64,000 bases of DNA from assembly GCF_014201505.1 (NCBI RefSeq), contig NZ_JACHEO010000002.1, forward strand, positions 186,001 to 250,000, in the 5' to 3' direction. The stretch comes from Desulfoprunum benzoelyticum (GTDB taxonomy: Bacteria; Desulfobacterota; Desulfobulbia; Desulfobulbales; Desulfocapsaceae). Position 1 is the stretch's first letter, and every line of letters starts with the position of its first letter. Both the position numbers and the translations under genes were made by a program. Positions 44,792 through 52,668 of this stretch are shown in pieces. The notes under the pieces are model-generated. The model was not told the origin of the DNA. It made no database searches and saw nothing but the letters and a program-made list of their open reading frames with translations.

Positions 44792-45008
44792 CAAGGAATT
44801 GGCGTTGGAGATTCTGAGGCAGATTGAAGAGGCAGCTGGTTTGGAAAAAGGCGAAAGGAATGCGCGATATCCTTACCCATCATTATGCCGATATCAATGC
44901 TGAAGCAGTTTTTCATACCTGACGAGATAAAATTCCGCAACTCCTTCAAACGATAAAAAATATTCGAAACGACCAGGAAAAGGAGAGAGGTCCATTTTTG
45001 GAGCAACA
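44784..45008 (+). pseudogene. HepT-like (HEPN, DUF86) toxin remnant
   Basis: ATG 44784 starts MYDKELALEILRQIEEAAGL, typical of DUF86 HEPN toxins. The middle is missing, and the conserved end (KGMRDILTHHYADINAEAVF, then KIPQLLQTIKNI) continues in another frame with a TGA (44919-44921) where Cys is usual. The catalytic Rx4-6H motif remains as RDILTHHY. An internal deletion of roughly 50 codons with a frameshift makes it non-functional. Confidence 0.82.
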
Positions 45009-45105
45009 ATCCCAAAGGAAGAAATCTTCAATCCACTGAAATGAAGGTCATTTTTTCTGAACTTCCCAAGTTGGAACTGGATGATGCCTGTAGTTCCCAT
45101 GACCA
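45009..45105 (+). pseudogene. Duplicated antitoxin 3' end and toxin 5' fragment
   Basis: Matches 43590-43686: antitoxin tail (EEIFNPLK codons), ATGAAGGTCATTTTTTCTGA and the first about 18 toxin codons, then diverges. Together with 44336-44454 it brackets the mntA/hepT cassette, so the second module copy was split by it. Confidence 0.83.
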
Positions 45106-45207
45106 GGCCAACCCGTTGGTTTCTGCAGTGTGGGTTGCCGGTCAGGCCGATTGCCCCAACGTGACTGAAGTGCCTGGCATGAGCTAAAGCCTGAAGAGGG
45201 ATACCCC

Positions 45208-46428
45208 ATGAAACTCAAACACCTGACCCTGGAAAACTTCCGCGCCTGCGAACAGCTGGATCTCGAGCTGGGCAGCCGGCTCACGGTTTTACTGGGGAAC
45301 AACGGCAGCGGCAAAACCTCCGTGCTGGACAGCATCGCTATCGGCCTGGGGGCGGTGTTGACGCACCTTCCATCCGTGTCCGACATAACCTTCAGGAAAC
45401 AAGGTGATATTCGTCAGCAGCACAACCTGCTGGCGCCCTACACCCGCATCGGCCTTGAAATGTCCTCCGGTCTGCGGTGGGATCGAATCCAGCGGCGGGA
45501 CAAAAGCCAGGCCACGGCCAAAGCTGTACCGCCGGCAACAGGGTTGAAAACACTGGAGTCCTATCTGGACGAAACCGTGATAAATCCCCTGAATGCCGGT
45601 CAGCCGTTTCAACTCCCGATGATGGCGTATTATGGGGTCAGCCGCGCAGTGCTCGAGGTGCCGCTGCGCCGGAAAAACTTTCCGAAAACACACACACGGC
45701 TGGAAGCACTCAGCCAGGCGTTGGCAGCACAAAGCAGCTTCAAGTTGGCATTCATCTGGTTCTACAACAAAGAAAATGAAGAGCATCGCCTGCAGAAAGA
45801 GCAGCGCAGCTTTGAGGTGACACTGCCGGAGCTGGATGCTGTGCGCCGCGCCATCGGCATCATCTTTCCGGACATCAGCAATCCCCACATCGAACTGAGC
45901 CCGCTGCGGTTTGTCGTCACCATCAACGGTGAAACGCTGGACCTGATGCAACTCAGCGATGGCTACAAGACGCTCCTGGGCCTGGTCATCGACCTGAGTA
46001 TGCGCATGGGGCTGGCCAATCCGCATCTGACAGACCCGCTGAGCGCTGAAGCCATCGTGATGATCGATGAAGTGGATCTGCACCTGCATCCCTCCTGGCA
46101 ACAGCGGGTGATGGCCGACTTGCTGCGGACCTTCACCCGAACACAATTCATCCTGACGACCCATAGCCCCTTTGTCGTTGAAGCACTGAATAATCATCTG
46201 AAACGTCACCGGTTGGGCAGCGGATTGACGGATGTTGATGAAATCGACAAGCTGCTGCCGCTGCCCGCTGATCAGGTTCGTGTGTACTTGATGGAGAACA
46301 GTACCCAAAGACCGTTGATCGACAGTGAAAGCGGGTTGATCGATGACACCCTGCTGGCGTATTTCAACCAGATCAATGTCTTGTACGACCGGATGCGTGA
46401 TATCGAATGGAATCGGCGCAATGATTGA
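45208..46428 (+). CDS. AAA family ATPase (RecF/OLD-like)
   Basis: A 406-residue ABC-class AAA ATPase: LKHLTLENFRACEQLDLELG, Walker A GNNGSGKTS (about 31-39), signature region LMQLSDGYKTLLGLVIDLS, Walker B AIVMIDEVDLHLHPSWQQRV, and the switch histidine in FILTTHSPFVVEAL. No TOPRIM domain follows, so it is not a full OLD nuclease. It overlaps by eight bases the small nuclease-like gene and likely acts with it. The context of toxin-antitoxin genes and the ATPase/effector layout suggest phage defence, unproven. Confidence 0.9.
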   Translation: MKLKHLTLENFRACEQLDLELGSRLTVLLGNNGSGKTSVLDSIAIGLGAVLTHLPSVSDITFRKQGDIRQQHNLLAPYTRIGLEMSSGLRWDRIQRRDKSQATAKAVPPATGLKTLESYLDETVINPLNAGQPFQLPMMAYYGVSRAVLEVPLRRKNFPKTHTRLEALSQALAAQSSFKLAFIWFYNKENEEHRLQKEQRSFEVTLPELDAVRRAIGIIFPDISNPHIELSPLRFVVTINGETLDLMQLSDGYKTLLGLVIDLSMRMGLANPHLTDPLSAEAIVMIDEVDLHLHPSWQQRVMADLLRTFTRTQFILTTHSPFVVEALNNHLKRHRLGSGLTDVDEIDKLLPLPADQVRVYLMENSTQRPLIDSESGLIDDTLLAYFNQINVLYDRMRDIEWNRRND

Positions 46429-46897
46429 CACGAACCCGTTCAGCCATTGCGAATGCAGGCGCATGGGCAATAGCCAAACTTTGTGCCGGTCTGAATTAAC
46501 GCTTGAAGAACAAGGCAAAAAAGTCTGCCTGAGTGTTCGCGGGGGTGAGGAGGCCAAAGTTCTGGTGCTGGACGGCTGTGTGTTCACGGACAACAACCCG
46601 AAGTGCGATGCCTTGTATCTCTACAAAAGTCGCAATCGCAAGATTGCAGCGTTGGTGGAGCTGAAGGGCGCCGGCGATATCCCGCACGCCTTTGAGCAGC
46701 TTACATACACGAAGAGGCAACGGCCGGAGTATGCGCAACTGAAAAACCAGCTGGACCAGTCCGGGCCGGGAACGCTTTTTGAAAAATCTTTTATCGTGAC
46801 GAACGGCATGCTGTCCAAACCTGAAATTGAACGGCTGGAGAACCAGCATCAAATACGTGTCAGCGCGGTACTGCACTCGGAACCGGGTAAGTTTTGA
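46421..46897 (+). CDS. Small protein with PD-(D/E)XK-like motif, ATPase partner
   Basis: A 158-residue protein with no family I recognise with certainty. It contains CDALYLYKS and, 16 residues on, ALVELKGAG: Asp63, Glu80 and Lys82 fit the D-X(n)-E-x-K core of PD-(D/E)XK nucleases, followed by a helix HAFEQLTYTK. The N terminus has four Cys (C10, C12, C22, C36). ATG 46421 overlaps the ATPase stop, so the two are translationally coupled. It could be the effector of an ATPase/nuclease defence pair. Confidence 0.72.
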   Translation: MIDTNPFSHCECRRMGNSQTLCRSELTLEEQGKKVCLSVRGGEEAKVLVLDGCVFTDNNPKCDALYLYKSRNRKIAALVELKGAGDIPHAFEQLTYTKRQRPEYAQLKNQLDQSGPGTLFEKSFIVTNGMLSKPEIERLENQHQIRVSAVLHSEPGKF

Positions 46898-46974
46898 GCA
46901 GGCTGGCCACACCCTGGATCCTGTCTGGCTGATATGGGCGACGCGTGGACACATTAGTTGAACGTGGGTAAAAA

Positions 46975-47268
46975 ATGATGAAATTAACCCGTATTCGTTC
47001 GGCCGATGAATCGTGTTTGTGGGCAAACCTGAAGGAGGCGTTGTATTCTTGTCGTTTCGAGTGTGTTGCCTTTCATCGCGACTTTCCCCCGCTGTCGATC
47101 GCCAGGGGGAACGCAGTGGATGAGGTCATCACCGTCGATCCCTCCGAGACCGAGGTCCCGGCCGGCCTGCTGAGGGACTGGTCGTTACCTGGTGTTGTTC
47201 GACTTGACGGCGAGGTGCGCATCGTCGAAATCCAGGAGGTAAAGAAACGCGATGAATGTACATACTGA
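46975..47268 (+). CDS. Small hypothetical protein, partly repeat-derived
   Basis: A 97-residue frame overlapping the next antitoxin gene by 17 bases, where a toxin would be expected. Bases 47075-47105 (ATCGCGACTTTCCCCCGCTG) resemble the reverse of the 22-base repeat, so the N-terminal part may be repeat-derived. The C-terminal VITVDPSETEVPAGLLRDWS matches nothing I know. It may be a decayed toxin gene or non-coding. Confidence 0.35.
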   Translation: MMKLTRIRSADESCLWANLKEALYSCRFECVAFHRDFPPLSIARGNAVDEVITVDPSETEVPAGLLRDWSLPGVVRLDGEVRIVEIQEVKKRDECTY

Positions 47269-47581
47269 TATCCAGATCATCCACGACCGCAACGGTGCCC
47301 CCGCCTTCGTGGTGTTGCCGTATGCCGACTGGCTGGCCAGTCGCGACCGCCAGGAAAACCTTGTCCCCAACGAAGTCGTCAATCTCACCTTCGATCACGA
47401 CTGGTCACCGATGCGCGCCTGGCGTGAACACTTCGGACTCACCCAGGCCGAGGTTGCGGCAAGGGCGAACATGACCCAGGGAGCCTACGCCCAGATGGAA
47501 AACAGCGCCAAACCACGCCGCGCCAGCCTGAAAAAGATAGCCGAGGCCATGGGGCTGACTGTCGAACAGCTCGATTTCTAA
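47252..47581 (+). CDS. XRE-family antitoxin-like protein
   Basis: A 109-residue protein with an N-terminal toxin-binding-like segment (IIHDRNGAPAFVVLPYADWL) and a C-terminal helix-turn-helix (REHFGLTQAEVAARANMTQG, AYAQMENSAKP, LKKIAEAMGLTVEQLDF). The layout matches antitoxins that follow a RelE toxin. No intact toxin is seen upstream, so it may be an orphan. GGAGG lies just before the ATG. Confidence 0.85.
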   Translation: MNVHTDIQIIHDRNGAPAFVVLPYADWLASRDRQENLVPNEVVNLTFDHDWSPMRAWREHFGLTQAEVAARANMTQGAYAQMENSAKPRRASLKKIAEAMGLTVEQLDF

Positions 47582-47585
47582 GTAT

Positions 47586-47830
47586 CCCAGCCGCTGTTCC
47601 CCGTGCTGGCTCTGCTGATCAAGCTCGATTCGCCGTGGCCGATATTTTATGCCCAGCTGCGGATCGGCTGGGGCAACGTGCCGTTTCGGGCCTGGAAGCT
47701 GCGGACGATGGTGGACGGCGCCGACCGGAACAACGTCCACTGGACCACCGACAATGGCAGCCGGATCACCCGGGTCGGCCGGTTCGTGCGCAAGACCCGG
47801 CTGGATTGGGAGCGGATGATGGCTGCATGA
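47586..47830 (+). pseudogene. Sugar-phosphate transferase fragment
   Basis: An 80-residue segment of a bacterial sugar transferase: PVLALLIKLDSPWPIFYAQL, RIGWGNVPFRAWKLRTMVDG, SRITRVGRFVRKTRLD. It parallels the region of EpsB with [15 protein letters not shown], but lacks the membrane region and the C-terminal DELPQ/RPE motifs. A REP unit follows directly after ERMMAA and a stop. Confidence 0.85.
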
Positions 47831-48090
47831 GATCTCTCCCGCTGGTCGAGATGACAGCGGGGGAAGGTCGCGATGTCAGCCACTATCTGTCATTTCGTTT
47901 TTCCCCGCTGTCGAGCGAAGCGAGAAATCTCGTTGTTCCCGCAGGGCGAAGGCCATGATCCCGCCCCCGCTGTCATTTCGAAGCGAAGCGAGAAATCTCG
48001 TCTTTTCGTTGAGATCTGATCCTGTTGGAGATCTCTCACTGCGTTCGAGATGACAGCGGGGGAAGGTCGAAGTGACGGGCTGGGAAGTTT
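47828..48090. repeat. REP units and 22-bp array
   Basis: Type-B unit at 47829, type-A units at about 47915 and 47969, then another type-B at about 48028, with 22-base units between. The 48091-48291 remainder shows no gene. Confidence 0.87.
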
Positions 48091-48291
48091 GAAGTGACTG
48101 GGGATATAGGGTTGGAAGGACAAGGTAGGCAGAAGTTCGATCTGGGAAAGGCTCGGTCGATAAGGAAAATCCGAGTATTATGAAGCCATAATCCGAGAAA
48201 AAGAATGCCAAATTCCGAGAAACACGAGAACATATTAGGCAAATACAAGACGATATGAGTAAAGCCTGTCATTTCCACGTTTTCTATGATG

Positions 48292-48600
48292 TCAATGGTC
48301 CGCAGTCTCCGGAGCGGAATTCTGCAGTAAGGTCATTTTACATCCCAGGGCCTCGATGACCTTTTTGATGGTATCGAATTTCGGTGTGCTGTTTGGTGAC
48401 AGAGCCTTGTAGAGGTTCTGGCGGCTCAGGTTGCTCTTGCGGGCGATACTGCTCATGCCCTGGGCCTTGGCGACATTGCCGATGGCGGTGATCAACAATT
48501 CGGTGTCGCCTTGCTCAAAGGCTGCTTTAAGATATTCATGGATCATCTCGGGACTGTCCAGATATTCACTGGTATCCCATTTCCTTGTTGTTATTTTCAT
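48292..48600 (-). CDS. Antitoxin of HI1420 type
   Basis: A 102-residue helix-turn-helix antidote (TIGR02684/HI1420-like): EYLDSPEMIHEYLKAAFEQG, TELLITAIGNVAKAQGMSSI, the recognition helix ARKSNLSRQNLYKALSPNST and FDTIKKVIEALGCKMTLL. Two bases follow the toxin stop (48603), so the pair is co-transcribed, toxin first. Confidence 0.92.
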   Translation of the reverse strand: MKITTRKWDTSEYLDSPEMIHEYLKAAFEQGDTELLITAIGNVAKAQGMSSIARKSNLSRQNLYKALSPNSTPKFDTIKKVIEALGCKMTLLQNSAPETADH

Positions 48601-48602
48601 CT

Positions 48603-48902
48603 TTATGCCTCCAATTCGGTTAGTACGATTTTCGCTTTTTCGATGTCTTTCTGTTGGCGCGATTTATCTCCGCCACACAGGAGAATGACAACTTTGTCAC
48701 CCTTGATGGTGTAGTAGGCGCGAAAGCCGGGTCCGAAGAAAAAACGCAGCTCAAATAAACCCCCACCCAAGTTTTTATGGTCGCCAAAATTGCCGAGTTG
48801 GATATGATCAAGCCGGCTGATAATCCTGGCTCGATGACGGACATCTGTTATCCCGGCGAGCCATTTATCAAAGATATTGGTGGTCTCTATCTCGTATCTC
48901 AT
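48603..48902 (-). CDS. RelE-fold toxin of HI1419 type
   Basis: A 99-residue toxin (TIGR02683/HI1419-like) with NIFDKWLAGITDVRHRARII, DHKNLGGGLFELRFFFGPGF, RAYYTIKGDKVVILLCGGDK and SRQQKDIEKAKIVL, the family hallmark. ATG 48902 begins MRYEIETTNIFD; a longer frame to 49103 is antisense to moeA upstream sequence and lacks similarity. Intact and paired. Confidence 0.92.
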   Translation of the reverse strand: MRYEIETTNIFDKWLAGITDVRHRARIISRLDHIQLGNFGDHKNLGGGLFELRFFFGPGFRAYYTIKGDKVVILLCGGDKSRQQKDIEKAKIVLTELEA

Positions 48903-49056
48903 GATGATACTGTCGCACATAAGAGACAGTTTGTCAATGCGTGGGACGCAACAACGAAAATGACGGTTTTGTCGTGACAGCGCTCCGGGCGGACAGCCGA
49001 CGCCCCAACACATCAATTGCTGTCGTTTCCCGGCAGGAAGAATCTTACGTGATGCC

Positions 49057-50274
49057 ATGTCCCTTTTTCCACATGTTGATGAACTCATAGCCGAAACTAT
49101 CATCCCGCTGTCGGGGGAGATCTGCCCTGTCGTTGCGTCCCCCGGTCGGGTTGCTTCGCGGCCGCTTCTGGCCAGGGTTCCGCAGCCGGGTTATGATCAG
49201 GCGACCCGTGACGGTTTTGCGGTTGGCGCCGGTGGGGACAACGTTGTTGATGGCAGAAGGTTCCGTATCGACGGCGAGGCGCCGGCCGGGGACATTCAGC
49301 GGCGCGTCTTGGCTGCCGGCCAGGCCTGCCGGATCATGACCGGCGGCATGGTCCCGGACGGGGCCGAGCGGGTCGTGCCGCAGGAAGACTGTGTGGTCGA
49401 TGGCGGCATGGTCCTGGTGTCCGCCCGGGGGCTGGCACGAAAGAAAACCTTTATCGACAGGCAGGGGAGCCAGGTCGCCGTAGGTGAGCTGCTCGTTGAT
49501 CAGGGGAGCATCCTGCAGACTGAGGATTCTGCTCTACTGGCTTCCTGCGGCCATACAGAAATCGAGGTTTATCGTCGGCCGCGGGTCGGTTTCTTCTGTA
49601 CCGGCAGCGAACTGGTCGAATCGGCGGCGCAATTGGTGCCGGGCCTGAAGGTCTCGTCCAACCGCTATCTGCTCGAGGGATTGATCCGTCAGTTTCTGGC
49701 CGAGCCGGTGAATCTGGGGGTTGTCCCGGATACGGCCGGGGCCCTGGACGAGATCCTGGCGAAGATCGAAACCGCCTCCCTTGATGCAGTGATCAGTACC
49801 GGCGGCATGGGGCCAGGCAAATACGACCTGCTGGAGGATGCCTTCCGCCGGGCCGGAGGCAAGGTTGTATCACGCGCGCTGGCGATGCGGCCTGGGGCCT
49901 CGACGCTGGTCGGCCGGTTGGGGCGGACGGTGTTTTTCGGCCTGCCCGGCCCGCCCGGCGCCGTCCGGACCCTGATGAACGAACTGGTGGGACCGGCCCT
50001 GCTGCAGCTGCAGGGGGTGGCGGATTATGCCCCGGTGACTCTGTCGGCCCGGCTGCAGCAGCGGGTAGAGATCAGAACCAGGGAGGTGCTGCAGATCAAG
50101 CCCGGTGCGTTGAACATGACGGCGAAGGGGCTGGAGGTTCGACTGGCGGGGCGGCTGGAGCCGCCGACGTGCTTTATCCTCTTCCCGCCGGGCTGCGGTG
50201 TTCTCGAACCAGCCACGGAGGTCGAGGTCCATCTCGCCTGGTCACCGGAGGTGGCGAGATTGTTTCGGGGATGA
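49057..50274 (+). CDS. moeA: MoeA-like molybdopterin molybdenumtransferase
   Basis: A 405-residue MoeA-family enzyme, which inserts molybdate into adenylylated molybdopterin. Motifs: YDQATRDGFAV, IMTGGMVPDGAERVVPQEDC, GFFCTGSELVE, VISTGGMGPGKYDLLEDAF, and RTVFFGLPGPPGAVRTLMNE. The last replaces the usual GNPVS by GLPGP, and GGVSVG by GGMGPG, so activity may differ. Start ATG 49057; AGGAAG lies rather far upstream. No other molybdenum genes nearby. Confidence 0.88.
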   Translation: MSLFPHVDELIAETIIPLSGEICPVVASPGRVASRPLLARVPQPGYDQATRDGFAVGAGGDNVVDGRRFRIDGEAPAGDIQRRVLAAGQACRIMTGGMVPDGAERVVPQEDCVVDGGMVLVSARGLARKKTFIDRQGSQVAVGELLVDQGSILQTEDSALLASCGHTEIEVYRRPRVGFFCTGSELVESAAQLVPGLKVSSNRYLLEGLIRQFLAEPVNLGVVPDTAGALDEILAKIETASLDAVISTGGMGPGKYDLLEDAFRRAGGKVVSRALAMRPGASTLVGRLGRTVFFGLPGPPGAVRTLMNELVGPALLQLQGVADYAPVTLSARLQQRVEIRTREVLQIKPGALNMTAKGLEVRLAGRLEPPTCFILFPPGCGVLEPATEVEVHLAWSPEVARLFRG

Positions 50275-50278
50275 TCCC

Positions 50279-50574
50279 CTAGGAGACTCGGACGGCCTCC
50301 CGCAATATTCCTTCCCGCAGCTGTTTTTTCAGTACACCTTCGGTGACAAGGTCCACTGGTTTGCCCAGAAGATCTTCCAGATACTGTTTCAGTCTGAGGA
50401 ATTCGAATATTCCCGGAGTCTGGGAGAATTGTACAAGAATGTCGATATCGCTTTCTGCCCGGCGAGATCGTCGCTGGGACGATAGAAGGGGAGAATTTCT
50501 GGCAATACCTGTGCTTTGTGGTCCGCGAGGAATGCGCCAAGGTCGTCGAGGCGCTGAGGGGATCGGCAGGTCAT
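50279..50574 (-). pseudogene. MNT-domain nucleotidyltransferase remnant, frameshifted
   Basis: ATG 50574 starts MTCRSPQRLDDLGAFLADHK, resembling the N terminus of MNT proteins; the family core continues in another frame as ARRRSRRAESDIDILVQFSQ and EDLLGKPVDLVTEGVLKKQL, ending at a stop at 50279. The Gly-Ser part of the GSxxRG motif is lost. It lies divergent from the RelE gene at 50624. Confidence 0.75.
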
Positions 50575-50623
50575 GCAGGAATATGAGCTGTAGCTTGCTT
50601 GATACTATAAAATGGTATAGTAT

Positions 50624-50902
50624 ATGACATGGACAGTTACGTTTACCGGCAAGGCGAAGAAACAGGCAGATAGGCTTCCAATGAGAGTCCGGGAGGTGCT
50701 GTTTCAGTTAGTCAGTGAAATAGGAGCAAGAGGACCGGGCCAGGGTGATTGGCCTAACTATTCCAAACTGTCCGACGGTCGGCACCATTGCCACTTGAAG
50801 AAAGGAAAACCCTGCTATGTGGCGATCTGGAGAGAAGATAAAGGGCAAACTCGGATTATCGAGGTGATCTATGCAGGAACCCACGAAAAAGCACCATATT
50901 GA
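50624..50902 (+). CDS. RelE-like toxin
   Basis: A 92-residue toxin-like protein: TVTFTGKAKKQADRLPMRVR, EVLFQLVSEIGARGPGQGDW, and HHCHLKKGKPCYVAIWREDK with RIIEVIYAGTHEKAPY, matching the cytotoxic translational repressor RelE-type with a downstream XRE antitoxin. The antitoxin start lies 32 bases inside its end. ATG 50624 is close behind TATAAAATGG, a possible -10 region, so a short or leaderless mRNA is possible. Confidence 0.88.
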   Translation: MTWTVTFTGKAKKQADRLPMRVREVLFQLVSEIGARGPGQGDWPNYSKLSDGRHHCHLKKGKPCYVAIWREDKGQTRIIEVIYAGTHEKAPY

Positions 50903-51224
50903 TAACGAGATGATAACTCTGCGCCTCAAGGTCCATCGAAGGAATGCACCACAGGTCGAGGAGTTTGCACGCAAGATAGAAGCCGGCGAGGAACGCACCT
51001 ACAGTATCGAGGAAGTTTTCCCCGATCTGATCGATAAGGGTGGCTTTGTCGCCCTTCGCGCCTACCGAACGCGAGAGGGGTTGACACAACGGCAACTCGC
51101 CGAGAAGACTGGCATACCGCAGCGGCACATCTCCGAAATGGAAAACGGCAAGCGAGTCATCGGCAAAGAGATGGCCAGGCGTTTGGGAACGGTGCTCGGA
51201 GTCGACTTCCGGGCTCTGCTGTAA
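50871..51224 (+). CDS. XRE-family antitoxin
   Basis: A 117-residue helix-turn-helix antitoxin: IEEVFPDLIDKGGFVALRAY, RTREGLTQRQLAEKTGIPQR, HISEMENGKRVIGKEMARRL, GTVLGVDFRALL. ATG 50871 overlaps the toxin by 32 bases; a later ATG at 50910 is possible. The pair is coupled and intact. Confidence 0.9.
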   Translation: MQEPTKKHHIDNEMITLRLKVHRRNAPQVEEFARKIEAGEERTYSIEEVFPDLIDKGGFVALRAYRTREGLTQRQLAEKTGIPQRHISEMENGKRVIGKEMARRLGTVLGVDFRALL

Positions 51225-51263
51225 AGATGTTGGATAAAAACAATTTCTTGAAAAGGTCAGGCC

Positions 51264-52259
51264 ATGCCCGAGACTTCCGCCAGTTCCGCCTCGCTCTCCG
51301 CTGAAGACAAACGCCGCCTGGTCGGCAGGCTCGTCACCGAGATCGAGACCGCCCTGAAGGCCCGCGACTTCCTTCGCGCCGACATCCTCCGCAATCAGCT
51401 CATGGACGCCGATCCGATGGCCCTCAGCGAGATCATCAAGATCAACGGCCTGATCGAGGAGGCAAAGACCGCCGCCTTCGACCGCGACCATCTCGCGATC
51501 TGGAACAAGCTGTACGACAACCTCAGCGAGGAGGAGCGCAACGGCCTGTTCTACAGCATGAAGAAGATGGTGGTGCCGCCGAAGAAGCTGCTGTTCTCGC
51601 ATGGGACCAGGAGCGACCGCATCTTTCTGATCGAGAGGGGCCAGGTGACGATCTTTTTCCCCAAGGATGGTCAGAATATCATCCTGGCCCAGATGGGACG
51701 CGGCGACATCCTCGGCGGCTGCACCTTCACCACCATCTCGCTGTGCCCAGTCTCGGCCGTCACCCACACCGAGGTCCACCTGATGTGCCTGGAGGGTGGC
51801 GCCACCCGGGAACTGGACGACAAATTTCCCGGACTGTTCGACAAGCTCATCGATTTCTGCACCGCCAGCGGCCGGGTCGACGAGATCGTCCGCAACAAGA
51901 AGATGGAAAAACGGGAATTCGTCAGGTATCTGGCGGAGGGGGTGGTGGCGGCGACCGTCCTGACCGCCGAAGGGCAGAAGACCGATGCCGCTTTTCGCGG
52001 CGACCTCACCAATATCTCGATGGCCGGCGCCTGCTTCGCCGCCCGGATCAGCAAAAAGGCGACGGCCCGAGCGCTACTGGCCCGGCACCTGCACCTGTCA
52101 TTTGCCTGCGGCGTCAATGACAACCCGACCACCTTCAAGGTGGTCGGCCGGGTGGTTCGGGTCTCGTCGCACCTGTACGACGACTACAGCATCCACGTCC
52201 GCTTCACCAGGCAGCTGCCGGAGGAACTGATCGGGAAAATTGCGCCGGGGGAGGTGTGA
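51264..52259 (+). CDS. Cyclic nucleotide-binding and PilZ-like domain protein
   Basis: A 331-residue cytoplasmic protein. The middle (about 95-185) is a cNMP-binding fold: FYSMKKMVVPPKKLLFSHGT, DRIFLIERGQVTIFFPKDGQ, ILAQMGRGDILGGCTFTTIS. The C-terminal third has a PilZ pattern: RxxxR in KREFVRY, then LTNISMAGACFAARIS and VVGRVVRVSSHLYDDYSIHV, suggesting c-di-GMP binding. It may link second messengers to surface behaviour such as exopolysaccharide or motility. No DNA-binding domain is visible. Confidence 0.85.
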   Translation: MPETSASSASLSAEDKRRLVGRLVTEIETALKARDFLRADILRNQLMDADPMALSEIIKINGLIEEAKTAAFDRDHLAIWNKLYDNLSEEERNGLFYSMKKMVVPPKKLLFSHGTRSDRIFLIERGQVTIFFPKDGQNIILAQMGRGDILGGCTFTTISLCPVSAVTHTEVHLMCLEGGATRELDDKFPGLFDKLIDFCTASGRVDEIVRNKKMEKREFVRYLAEGVVAATVLTAEGQKTDAAFRGDLTNISMAGACFAARISKKATARALLARHLHLSFACGVNDNPTTFKVVGRVVRVSSHLYDDYSIHVRFTRQLPEELIGKIAPGEV

Positions 52260-52289
52260 GTGGAGGCTGGGGGGTTAAGCCGGTGTACA

Positions 52290-52662
52290 GCCTTCACCCT
52301 GTCATTTCAAAGAGAAGCGAAAAATCTCGTTGTTCCTGTTAGGGCAAAGGCCGAGATCCCACTCCCGCTGTCATATCGAAGCGAAGCGAGAAATCTTGTT
52401 GTTCCTTTGCCGGAGCTCATTCCAATCCCTGTTTAAGATCTCTCCCTGCGGTCGAGATGACAGCGGGGTAGGACGAAACGACAGAGGGACAAAGTCGAGA
52501 TCACAGAACAGGAAAGGGTAAAAAGGCAGGGGATTGGTCGAGGCAAAAGTGGTGAAAACCCTCAAGGCCAGTGCATGAAGGCCGAATGCTTGTTCCCGTT
52601 AGGGCAAAGGGCGTGATGCCGCCCCCGCCGTCATTTCGAAGCGAAGCGAGAAATCTTGTCCT
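52290..52662. repeat. REP units
   Basis: Type-A units at about 52302, 52371 and 52631 and a type-B unit at about 52437 separated by GTTCCTGTTAGGGCAAAGGC linkers. No gene is supported in 52260-52668; repeats run up to the 3' end of mutM. Confidence 0.87.
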
Positions 52663-52668
52663 CGCAGC

